Below, piece after piece: positions 25,828-37,767 of a stretch of 64,000 bases of DNA. The notes below the pieces were generated by a model. The model saw only the letters and a list, made by a program, of their open reading frames with translations. It had not been told where the DNA came from and ran no database searches. The stretch's first letter is position 1, and each line of letters opens with the position of its first letter. A program made the translations under genes and the position numbers. This stretch comes from Fasciola hepatica (taxonomy: Eukaryota > Platyhelminthes > Trematoda > Plagiorchiida > Fasciolidae), in assembly GCA_948099385.1 (NCBI GenBank), contig CANUEZ040000205.1, positions 558,001 to 622,000 on the forward strand. The letters run 5' to 3'.

Positions 25828-28002
25828 GTCACAAGAACTACTCGTTAAAGCTGACCTCCTTTGGAAACATGGCGCGCAGTATACGGAAAACAGTTTATAC
25901 AATATCTAGAGCTAAATAGAGCAAACATCGCTTTGACTAGAAATTCGCTCTTCGCAAATAATACCTACTCACATCTCGGACGACTCGTGGTAATTAGCAA
26001 CATCCTTCTGTCCCTACTGAACATTTTTCGATGCCGTCCGACATTGCTGAGAAAGAAAATACTCTCAGCTTGGAACAACACTTTTACCAAAAACCTGTCT
26101 TCCAACTGATACCGAAGGTGAAATAGTTGCATCTGGTTTCTTCCTTGGATATCTTGCGGATCGTGACTCAGTTGTCATGTATGTAAATAACCGTTGTTGT
26201 ATACCCCCTTGAATGTTTCACCCATTCCACGGTTTCCTTTTTCTATTCCATGGGCGATGACTAATCCAAATGTTTGACCAAATTTTGGGTTTTTCCTGAT
26301 AATGAATGGAAGTGCTTCGTCTCAGTGTTTCCTGACAGACTACCTGGAAAACTTGGATCCGTTTCACTAATTTTGGTAAAAAACATTGCTAAGCCGTTAT
26401 AAAGATTTTCCGGCCAATTTAACCGTTTTGAATAAAGCTTCATTTATCCCTCCGGTTTTATAAAAATGTGTCATTTCCAACTAGAATGGGCGCTTCTTTT
26501 GATTTTCTTCTACTTGACAACTCACATTTTTTCTACTCTGAGTTGACCACAACTAGGCTGTTCTGACCCTGCAATAATCAACAGTTCACCCGAATCTAAA
26601 GTCAAACCAACGACGTACGATTCACATGAAACCTCACTTACCCTATTCGGAAGAGGTAGATCTGCTTTGAAAATATGTTGATGCTACGGGAAATAATTGC
26701 TCATTCAGAATTCTCTTCATTTTCAGACACGGATCTTCCGGTCTACTTGGACCAACTCACCAACTGCTTATGTTTTCACTTCGATGTTTGCTGGGCTCTG
26801 AACGTTTGTCACCTCCTCACTTCAAGCGCCTTCGTCGCAAGAGGGAATTCTCCCCGCGTCCTCAACACAGACATCTTTATGCACGCGCCAGTATGTAAGG
26901 CTGTTCCAAGATTCTCTGTTTGACAAGGTATTCCCACACACTGGCTTCTGTAATAGCAGAACTAACAGAGCATTTTCGGTAAGATAGGGGCCTGCGCTTT
27001 ATTACCTCGTGTTCCATTTTATTTTGGATCGTAAAGTTTTCCCTTGTTCTCCAGGACATGTACATACATGTATCAGTGCTGAATATTCACCCGCCTCGGT
27101 GCTTACAGTAATTAAGTGACGTGACTTGAAAAAAATAGAAATTTGCCACCTGACTGGCACCAGTCACTGGTCCTCGCTAATAAAGTCTAATCGACATCTT
27201 TGATATCCACTTCTTTAGTGTGGGCGAAATGATCGGATTGAAAAAACTCATAACTGCAGTTGAAATATTGTGATGTATTAACAGAATTAGTTGTGTGTGG
27301 TGCAACATAACTATAATACGTGTGCAATTATTACCGCGGTGAAAAAGTCAGCGATAAATTGCTGAGTCAGTCACAAGCCATTGTGAATATCTGGCAGTGA
27401 TTATGGGTACTGACTGCGGTTATGCAACTAAGCGTTGATCAAAATATCCAGAAGATAAAAAGCAGATTATGGCACTATTTTCCAATTAGCATTCCATATA
27501 TGAACCAATCATACCTCTTAGAGTGGGCCGTAGACAATATTCAGCCTAGTTTTCAAAAATCAATTTGACGGTTATGGTAGCATACCGCAATTATCGTCCG
27601 TGGAAGGGAACATTTTCCACAAAAGATATATAACAACATGATTGGTTTCACGGGAGAAGCTCTTCACACAATCAGACTGGGCGAATAGAATTACTGAGCG
27701 CAGAAGCCGAAAATAATCACAGAGCAGGCTCAGAAGCTATCATTGATTCCAGAAGTTATTACATGAAACAGAACTCCAATAAGATTGATAGATGTAGAGC
27801 AATTTATCATGTCATCCCGTGGAGTGAATAGAGCTACCGCATACACCATTGTCGTTAGGAATGAAGCTGTGTCGAGAATAATAGTGAGAAGACAAACGAA
27901 ATTATGAGCTTTCAACTTCACTTAACGCTGCAATGCCCAAAAATATTCAATTTTTTCAGATCAATAACATAAATAAAAATCCCATCGATTCCACTAGCAC
28001 AT
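25828..28002 (+). repeat. Duplication module P, copy B
   Basis: Direct copy of 11125-13299, about 99.6% identical by eye and without indels. It carries the same short frames as copy A and no recognisable gene. Confidence 0.94.
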
Positions 28003-29496
28003 CCAATCGAAACATTATTCATGCACACTGTATTTATTCCAGCTTTGCTGTTTTTTTTCAAACTGCAGGCAATTTCCTTCCACCCGTTCATCTTCCTTTT
28101 GGTTAAGGAGCTTACCTAACATCCCTTGGAAACTGCCAATTCACGGTCTTTCTACTACCTTTTACATTTCCTAAATAATTCTTAGAAGCAGGAGCCCACA
28201 TCTACATCCGCCAGAATTTTACCAACCCCTTCATTCCGTACTACCACTTTCCCAACGGCGAGTTCCATATGACGTGAAGGTCTGCCTTCTCAAATGAGTA
28301 ATTCTGTATGGCTCATCGAATTAAAACAATAGCGATCCCACAATTTCGATGCTTTGTCTTATATCAGAAAAACTTGGTGTGCTAAAGTTAAAAGTCCAAT
28401 GCAATCGTTCGCTGTGAACAGAATGTCGAGAATAAGAACTGGTTTACACACACTACTTTTATCCTCATTCAATGAGTCGACCTCCATTTATCTTGATGAG
28501 AAATAGACTCAGTCCTTCTTCCTCTTTCAGCAGCTTTCCTTCTGACAAGCTTGAACACTTAATTCGCGTTACAGATTGGTCATTTGGGATGAGCTTCGTG
28601 AAATTCTGCGGTCATACTCGTGGAAATAATGATGAAACCATGTTGTTTCGCATTCCATCCCAAATTCTGCCAAAGTATTCCGGAGGGATATGTTTCTTTT
28701 AATCCCAGAACTCCGAATAACCAGCAAATGACGATTCTTCTGCTGGTTCAAACACGTGCGCAACGGAATCTTGCACCAGATCTTATAACTTGTTACCACT
28801 TCCTTATTCTTGAAGTGATTCCACTGCAGCTACCAACACCGATCGTAGCCGTTGTGTTGACGCTATACAAAATCTTTAACTAGTGCACAGGAAAAGTACA
28901 TTTTCAGTGTCCGTGTTAACCTCTATTTCACCTGGCCCAACGTGAAGCTATTCGCTTGATAGAGGACATGGCTTTATAATCCAGTTTTGATCGGACGGAC
29001 AGCCACATAATTGCTCCCGTTTCGAGCCAATATTTTCGTTTTCCTACTCACACGAGCAAACCCCGGCTGTTATCAATAATGTTTTCTAACGACACCGATC
29101 CTGACCGCACATAGCATGTCATCCTAACCAGGTTTACGTCTTTAGATGTTGGACTCCTAATTCCTAAATTCCCTCCCTCCCGAAACTACTAAACATCAGA
29201 ACACCCTTATCCGCTGTTTTCCGGGCACGGAGGAACTCTTTACAAAGCCAAAAAACAAATTTGTTTTGGATTACAATTTTTCCACAAACGTCTTTATCAG
29301 AACGTCTGTGTAATGAGAGAGTGTACAGGGGTAGACATAATCTTCAATAATGCGAACATGGCACGACGTTTTATCAATACACAAGGACACATTTCAACAT
29401 AAAAATCCAACATGAGCTGGATGGCAGTAGCATCTTTCGATAGAAATCTGACTTCGGGAAAATATTTTCGATAAATTATCCTTCGAACTCTTAGTT
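28003..29496. other. Copy-B-specific segment between P and R (1494 bp)
   Basis: This sequence takes the place of 85 bp (13300-13384) in copy A. It has frames up to 87 codons on both strands (28472-28883) but no transposase, reverse transcriptase or terminal inverted repeat that I could see. I saw no clear target-site duplication at its edges, so I cannot call it a transposon. It may be ancestral sequence lost from copy A. Confidence 0.75.
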
Positions 29497-30554
29497 CTGC
29501 ATAAAGTCAATATGCTTATTCATCGTATCTTTCTGAAATAAAATGTTACCCTTGAGCAGTTGTAAACTCAATAATGAAACACGAATTTAAACCAAATACT
29601 CTCATCCTAAACAAGCTTTTGAACGATGAACGTGACGAGAAGTGAAATTAGAGCAATGTTGCTTTAGTGTTGCCAACATTTGCGCGAAACCCAATAGCCA
29701 ACTAGCAACTGTTTATATTCAATTACGGCTCCGTTTGGCAGTTCGCTTAGGCTTGCAATAATCCAGAAATCATCACATTATTTGGTCCCATTTGCAAGAT
29801 AGTCTGAATAGAAATGCAGTTTTTGTGAAATATAGAAACAGTAAAATAAATTGTACCAATGAATCTTGTTTGCAGGTGGAAGGCAAATGTAAGAAAGCGC
29901 ACCTGGACTAACAGTTTCCTATGGGTACTGTGAGCATGGTCACAATCGTGATAATGCTTTGAAACGGCTTTATTTGTGTTCATAAAATTGCTAATCTAAG
30001 CATTTCTGATAAGATTTTTCTTCCTTTTTGTCAGCGATAACCGTTGCAGTTTCGTTTGCCTAAATCGGTCTCTGTTACAGTAATCTCGTTTGGTGACGGG
30101 AAATTGTCAGAAAATGAGAATGCGAAAATTAAAACTGGTACGTAGTCGTTTGGTTTTCGAAATTCAACTCTATTTACCATGAATGACGAAAAGTGAAGGC
30201 TAGAGTAGACCTGTTTGGAGTTCATTCAGTGGTTGACCAGGTTCTAATAGACACGGGGCCCATCGTATGCGTGCCTCGCAAACCCCTTGGATCATTTGCG
30301 GAGTATGTTTGTTCTTTCGATAAGAACATGTTTTCACCCTAAGCGTTTGCGTTTGAGGTTAGAAAATCGTTTCCATTTATTCTGTGCTCTTGGATTGTCC
30401 TTGTTTTAGTGTAACCAAACCATAACCAGCAAGCCGAGCTAGCTTTTGTTCTTTTATATCATCAAAGGCTTCACGCTACAAAAAAGAACGAGGTTCAGTC
30501 AGTTCGCAGTTGAACGAGTTGTCCGACAGAGAAGTCATACAGATCCAGGTACAT

Positions 30555-30600
<46 letters not shown>

Positions 30601-31227
30601 TGCTACCTATTCGAACTGACCTGTAAACTCAGTATTTTGAGCAATTTTGAGCACATTCCTTCATTTGTTGCCATCATATGATAGAAAAAATAGAACGTGA
30701 TTGCTCAGCTGACCAGTGAACAGTATATGAGCACTGTGTACACGTTTGTTCATCTAACTCACTTGTTCACAGTTAGAACAATTGCATATTGACCGATTGC
30801 TAACTGGCATCGGAACACGAATTTAACGATTGTCACACTGATCGGCCTCTTCCACGTGGACGATATATGAATGAATAAGAACTGAGAATGATCCATGTGA
30901 TTTTCCAGTCCTAATTCAGAATGGATAAATACAGACTGCTCATTGCTCACAACAGTCCATATAAAACCGATTAGTACTGAATTCAATTGAACATATCTCG
31001 AAACAAGCTACACAAAATGCCAATGTGTAAAATTCAAAAATTTGTTCCAACAGAACAAAGAAACAAAGTAACAAACGACCAAACAACAAAAGGATACTGA
31101 ATTTATCAATTTGCCCAACTGGTCGCATTTGTGCACAAATGATTCCACATTTGAAATATAATAGTGTAAAAGGGAGAATCAATTCGCTGTTTTCTCCTAT
31201 TATACACTCACACTCTCACAATCACTC
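29497..31227 (+). repeat. Duplication module R, copy B
   Basis: Direct copy of 13385-15227, with a deletion corresponding to 13878-13981 at position 29989/29990. Past 31227 it continues into sequence not present in copy A, where the tandem duplicate begins instead. Divergence from copy A is clearly higher before 29989 than after it. Confidence 0.92.
30557..30598. repeat. (TA)n microsatellite in R copy B
   Basis: An alternating AT tract of about 42 bp, homologous to the tract at 14549-14598 and differing in length. Confidence 0.97.
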
Positions 31228-31297
31228 TCACGCTCAGTCTATCGTATCGCAAATACGACGCTCAATAATATTATTGTATTATGGTTGTTCTCATTTG

Positions 31298-31336
31298 ATT
31301 GGATACCTCCCTGTACGCGGGAATTTCGTATCCAAT
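31298..31336. other. Inverted repeat / hairpin
   Basis: ATTGGATAC at 31298-31306 pairs perfectly with GTATCCAAT at 31328-31336. Inside the loop CCC and GGG can pair as well. The hairpin lies about 70 bp beyond the end of the duplicated module R. No function is implied by the sequence alone. Confidence 0.5.
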
Positions 31337-34300
31337 AATAATCGTTCAAGAACTCATCCGAGATGTTTGGACCATTATTCGGCCTGGTCACGCTAAACTT
31401 GACATCAGACGCGTTCATTGATAACTGTTTACTCTTTGGTCAGCAGTTAGTTACACGAACTACATTGGTAGTCATTTAGCTCGCATACAAGATAAACCTA
31501 TTGTCGTTCAATTTATTTGGGAGCATTCGCGTGAATAATGATTCAGATTTCAGATCCGTTCGGATTGTATCCCAAAAACCATGCGCTATGAGATATGTTA
31601 GGGTCACACAGCGTTATCAGAAAAAACTGTGGTCAGTCGACGGTTCGGTTATTGCGGGTGACCTTTCTCAAGACCAGTTTGCCACAACCGCACAGTTTGC
31701 GTGCTCTGCTCAACACTGCTATGGATGATGGTCACCCCACCAAACAGTTTATAAATTGGGCTTAAAAAAGGTCACCTACCGTAACCGAAACATCGATTGA
31801 CCACCATCATTTATGATAAGGTAGTGTTACCGAATAAAGAGGTACATAGAACGAAAGGAATGTCAAGAATCAGTGGTCACATCTAGTACAGCACAGGTTC
31901 ATACAAAAACGGTTCATCACTGATCCAAAGAGCAATCTTTCGGATGGTCTAGAGCTTGTAGTTGTACCATCCGGGTGATCCAGTGTAGACCAATAATATA
32001 CAAAAACGACATCTATGTTAAAGGAATGAATCTATTGATGTATATGAAATTGTAAACAAGTTCAAATCCACGCCTAATCTGCTTGCAAGGAACGGGGATT
32101 GCCATCCGTGGTCCACATTGCGTGAGCAAAAATAACAGTACGAGTGGGGATTTTTGCCAAGAAAACTATTGGTTTTTAGATCGATCGCATTTTATGAAAG
32201 CATTCTCCTCATGTTTACCTGTTCCGTGTATTGAGTATGGTTTTTGAATAAAGAATGGCTCAGCCGTTGATCATTCAGTTGAACATTGCTTGAACTGACA
32301 TCACTTGCTGCTTTCAACGATGACAAAACTATCAAACCTTATTCCTACCTACGGCTTTTCTTCTAAATCCACTACCACGCGAGCGACTAACAGTAGTTAC
32401 TAGTCAAATTCATTTCACGTGGTTTATATTTGAAGGACTGCTCATTTTCGTGTCACATTCTAGCTTATGCCTGACTATCTTCTTTCTTCGAGAAGAGACT
32501 ACAAGAGACTACAGCGGTATTAACTACACAGTATTACCGGTATCTCATTGCAATTTAACCAGGAAGAAAGGTCGATGTCAGAGTTTAACAATAATTGAAC
32601 AGAACTTTACCATAAACTGTTAGTCCATGTTTACGATTATCCGAGTTGAAGCAGAGTTCCATTCTTTGATTTCTGAAGAAACAATATTCAATTTTCTCCT
32701 ATTGTTATTTGGATATCAGTTTACTTTTGAATGCATATCAAGAGGAAACTGATCGCAAAGAATATTTTATGTTTCAGTATCTGACTGAATTTGGGAAACC
32801 CCACAATTTGCAGGTAACTTGATGCGTGCCCATTTACTTTGCCGAATGACTGCTCTGGGTCCACTCGTCGACGTGTTCCTACAGTTAAGGAAAAACTAGA
32901 TTTGAAATTCATTGTGGCACTGGCAAATAACAACTAACTTTGCCTGCCTTTCGAAAACCAATCGGCTCCCAGAGGTTATGGCAGCAATTGAATTTACAAG
33001 CAATTCAGTAGCTTTGCCGGATTTCAACCCCGATAAGCTCCTCAAATTTTTAAATGAACAAATCACTTATGAATGCGTCTTTATTTGGCCTTCGATCAAC
33101 ATATTTGGGTACTAGAGTCCTCACTCTTGGTGACATATCGCCTTACCAACGTTTGACTTCCATAGCCACTACCATGTAAAGTGCAGTTTTATGCCAAATT
33201 TTCCGAACAACTGCTTTTTATACTAGGTGGTCTACTGTCGAGTACCCAAGTTGCTGGTGGATAATTTATTCCAACCCACTTTGCCTGTGGCTTCCATGAA
33301 CTTAGTACATGGGCAGCAGAATCCAATGACAGTGACTGAAAATAACACAAAATTAGCCTCAGAATGAACAAATAAACCATTTTTGTCTAACTTTTCGACC
33401 ACTGGAACGAAACAAGAAGAATAACTAGGTGATGCATACATTCCTGCAAATCAGAAGTTGACGAAGGTGGGTTGTTCTTAGCCTATTATCAATTCAAATA
33501 ATCCAGTTACCTTGGGAACATTCCACCCTATTTCGGTAGTAATCGGTAGTTCCCCTCCGAAATCTGCCCCTACGAGTATAAAGGCTAGAAACCAGTCGTG
33601 GATGTATTGTTCATCACAGACAAACATTCAACATCACGAACTGCTCCAGAAGCTGTTTTGATAGATGTAGATTAGCAGTTTTGTCTCTCGGTATACTTCC
33701 CTTCGAACATATCTTTGAATCACCATTGTAAAGCTTTTATAAGTACCTCGTCGCTAGACATGAAGAATAAATCGTGTGCATATCGATTATCAGTCCAACG
33801 AGAAGTTGCGTGCCAGTTCGACTAAATAAATGTTTTCTTGTAATAACTGCATGCTCTCATATCAGTCTCAACTGCTTCCTATATGCAATCACCGACATTC
33901 GTTTGACTGTGCATTCTTCCCATTCAGTACCGTATGGGAAAAGCAGAATGAACTGTAGTCCAGAATGCTGTTCGAATCCGACATGTGGTGACAATAGTAC
34001 TAGAGAGCGAACCGTTAAAAACCATCTTTATTAATCTAACCGTTCATAGATATAAATTAAATTCAAAAACGGTGAGTTCGATTACCAAGTTCAACTCGAT
34101 GCATTTGTATGAATGATGCAAATTCCAAAGAAAACAAACGGAACAGCCATCTGTCTATTGACTTCATGCCGCCAGTGTGTTTCTGTTAAGGATTTCAGTG
34201 CTGTTTGAGAACAGAGCATCTTTCGGTATAGGCTATAATACACTGCATCATTTTTTATAAAGGTCATAGTAACGTTCACGCGCCGGTTCTCGTTCGAGTG

Positions 34301-37300
34301 CAATGTTCTCATACAAGAAGAAAATACGATCACAAGTGCGACACCTTTTTGTAGGTTCGGATATGTAACAAAACAGTGATATGGCGCAGGAAAAAATTGA
34401 AAGTAGTATTGCGCATCCGGATTCACTAGAGGTCTCGAATAGTGAAATAATTTGTCACCGTGGTGAGGAAATCACTAAATTGAATGGCCGCAGTTGATAT
34501 TGCACAAATTGAAAAGGAATGGCTCTGGTGAGCACCGCATTCCGATAGGCCATTACCAAAATGCCTTGCCGATAAACATGTGCTTGCTAAAGTGACACAA
34601 CTGTATATGGGTTCGAATTTCCACATTCGGTGCGATGGGATTATATGCCCTTATCCCACAGTAGTGGTGCACATTTGAGTAAGTACAAATTCGAGCGCCA
34701 CAGTGTACTCTCATTGAACTAGCTATGTAATAGCTTCATTGGAATTCCTTATTCCGCTCACGTAGATGCCTCTGTGTAAATAACATCTTCAGCACATTGC
34801 AGCAGCTATTGGCAGGTAAGCTATCCTGGAATTGGATCGTAGTCAAACTCGCTTGAAATATAGCTCACTCATCATCCAAGTTTACATAAGTTCGAATAAA
34901 TAAGAGATGAAGCCATAGTCCATCAACCACTGCACGGATTACCTTAGAGTCGAATAAACCCTCACGTTTCTCACTGATGTTCAATCAATCATATACCGAT
35001 AGTTGTGTTCGTACTTATGCTTATCACGCTAAGCGCTATACGGTCAGATATGTGGCGAACTAAGATGGGCTTTAGGTTTGTTCCAGACTCCTATTTCGAG
35101 CAGTAATATAAACCTCTTAGATTCCACGAATATTCAGTTAAAATGCATAGAACATAAGTAAAACCCATTTGATGTTCTTATAAACATAATTTATTATTTA
35201 TGAAAAATAGTAGCCCTCTATGATTGCAATCACCTATCTGAAATAAACCCGTTTGCGTTTCTACGAAACATTCCCTTCATAGAACTTCGTACCATGTGAT
35301 AAGTGGCCGGGAATTGAGGAGGATGCTCTTTAATTGATATTCTAGTCAAGAATGAATTATTTTTGGTCTTGTGAGTTTTCATTTTTTCCCTACCAAAACT
35401 ATCCACACACTCTCGTCCTGGAATATGATATATGTGAGACTAATCAGGTCAGTGGGTTTGATGAACTGCACCCGCGTACATCAAGTCTTGGGTGGGTTAT
35501 TGTGCAATTTAGATGAAGACCACAGTCAGGGCTATAAGGGTAAATTTCTGCATTTGTGCTTGGACCCGAATAATGTCCACTTGTTGAGGTGGCAATATTA
35601 AACTGGACAGTAGTCACCATGTTGGTAAACCATTTGCTCGTCCCGTCTTGACAATATGTATAATCCGTCATGCCAACATCATGTGATTTTTCCCGAATAG
35701 TACTCAGCTTTCCTAAGGCTTCACACATATTCACACGAGTCAGTACCAATCATTCAGTTGGATTTGTGAACCCGCAAGTGAATCATGGATCAGCTAAGCG
35801 GCTACCGACTCAGAGGTCAGAACTGATTCATCTGGGCCTATCTGGTGAAAGCAAACAGAAAATGGTATACATAATCAGTATCAGTCGTTGTCTCGTACGG
35901 TGCCTTTCGCAGAAGGAAGGCCAAGCTACAAATAGCAATAACGAGATAAAGTAATAAAATGTTTATACTTGCCCGGTCTGCACCAATCCCGGTGTTGAAG
36001 AGAAAAAACAGCCAGTGGGTAACTGAAGCCTGAGGAAATGGTTTCTGTTTATTACAGATAGGTGTGAGAAAAATTCAGCAAATGAGCTTGTTTAACCCGG
36101 TGAGAAACATTTACGGCGAATAAAAATTGTCGGGATACCTGGAAATTTCCGAAACATTTGAGCAGCAAAAATTCAATGAAACTCCCACCAGTGGTTGGTG
36201 ATAAATATTTCAATCGGAACGTCATTTTCTCGAAATAATAAGGTACGCGTCTTATAAATATCCGTTCACTAATTTCAGAAACAAAAAATGCCTCAAGATC
36301 GTCTATCCCCTTCTAGTATAACAAATCCCCTGATATCAAAAAATACACGTCTGCATAAGTTTTGTCCACGATCAGAATTTTTTTTCGACGTGGTAGGCTT
36401 CACGTTGCATACATCAATTACTAAGAAAAGTCGACATTGCTGGAAATATAAATGGCTTCATCTTGGGTAGTCTGATGAGCCATAGAATAGACTGACAAGG
36501 TCTTCTGAGATGAAAGTTCTTTATTTCTAAGCTCGACTTTCTACGCCCTAATTGAAGGAAAGTTTTGTTGCTGTTGCAAAATTGCAAATAGTACAGTTAA
36601 TGGTTAAGGAGCGATTCATCCCGCATGAGTTTGTCCACAAACCTTTCATGGAACAAATCATGAAGCGCTATTTTCAAAAACTGCTATTTCTCCAGGTGAC
36701 TTCGTTCTTTGGTTTTTTGGATGATTTATTGACGATGGTGATTATTTTCCTGACTTGTATGATGTTTCAAAATAAAGTCCACCTATAAAGCTAAACGCGA
36801 TTTATTCCGATCCAAATCAATAATGATGGTTGGTTTAATACGCTTCGGGGACCAAATTGACTTTCTCATAAACCAAACACTCAAACGATGAGCTAACCCA
36901 CTGCCAAAATGGTGGTCTTTTGAACTTGAATCCACTGATGAAATTATTTTTGTCCTCTTTCATTTGGTTTGCAATCCAGCCTTCATATCACGTGGAACTA
37001 ATTGCACTGAAAATTGCCGTTACTCTATGTCTAACGGGGAGTGAGTGGTCCCGGGAAGATTCCCGTTGGTGATTAAAGCGAAGATTTCAGACATTTTTCT
37101 CGATCACAATGCACACAACATTTTCTCCCATTCATTCAAGTTTTTAGTTATCCTAAATCAGAGAATTACACTTTGGATATTTTTATAAGATTCATCCGGC
37201 AATAAGTGGTTTTATTTAGGTTGAAACGCTGAGCACAATAATTGAAAAAGGCGTCAGCAATTCGAAATTCGCCCCTTTTTTAGATAGTACCGGGAAAGTT

Positions 37301-37443
37301 GAGTTTGAGAGGTGCTTCTCAACGCCATCACGGTAACATATAAGCGATTATCAAGGCTTGTTCGTATGACTCTGACGCCAGTTCTCACACCGATGCGGGC
37401 TAGTTTTCCTTTTCTTCAGTAAGCTTGGCAGTGTTACAGTCGT

Positions 37444-37767
37444 TTAATTATACACGGCGCAGCATAGACACAGTATGAATGAGAGGGAACCGAATAAATA
37501 AGTGTTGTCACTGAAAAAGCTTCCGTGCCCATTGAAATCGACACCAGCAGAATATATTTGTGCATGTGTATATTCCGAATTCGAGTTTCGCTCCGGTAAT
37601 TCAACAAAATTGTGAGTATACAGACACTGATCTATAATTGTCTTTAAGCCGCCAATAGTATTTATTGAGAAGTACGCATATTTCAGAGCAGTCCTCCAGC
37701 ATGACAAGACAATGTTACAGCGTTTAGGCGGGTTCGTTTTGGTGTAGTGAACATCCCGACAAAGCAT
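37444..37767 (-). CDS. Unassigned open frame with hydrophobic C-terminus
   Basis: This 107-codon frame starts at an ATG and ends in a hydrophobic, Cys-containing tail (about residues 91-107). Such tails are seen on tail-anchored or GPI-anchored proteins. There is no signal peptide at its own N-terminus, so if real it would be the last exon of a spliced gene. I recognise no domain and found no convincing upstream exon. A chance frame is the simpler explanation. Confidence 0.13.
   Translation of the reverse strand: MLCRDVHYTKTNPPKRCNIVLSCWRTALKYAYFSINTIGGLKTIIDQCLYTHNFVELPERNSNSEYTHAQIYSAGVDFNGHGSFFSDNTYLFGSLSFILCLCCAVYN

Noticed and set aside
34585..34640. tRNA gene suggested by GGGTTCGAATTTCC
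   Set aside because: Only a B-box-like string is present. There is no A box at the right distance and no cloverleaf pairing.
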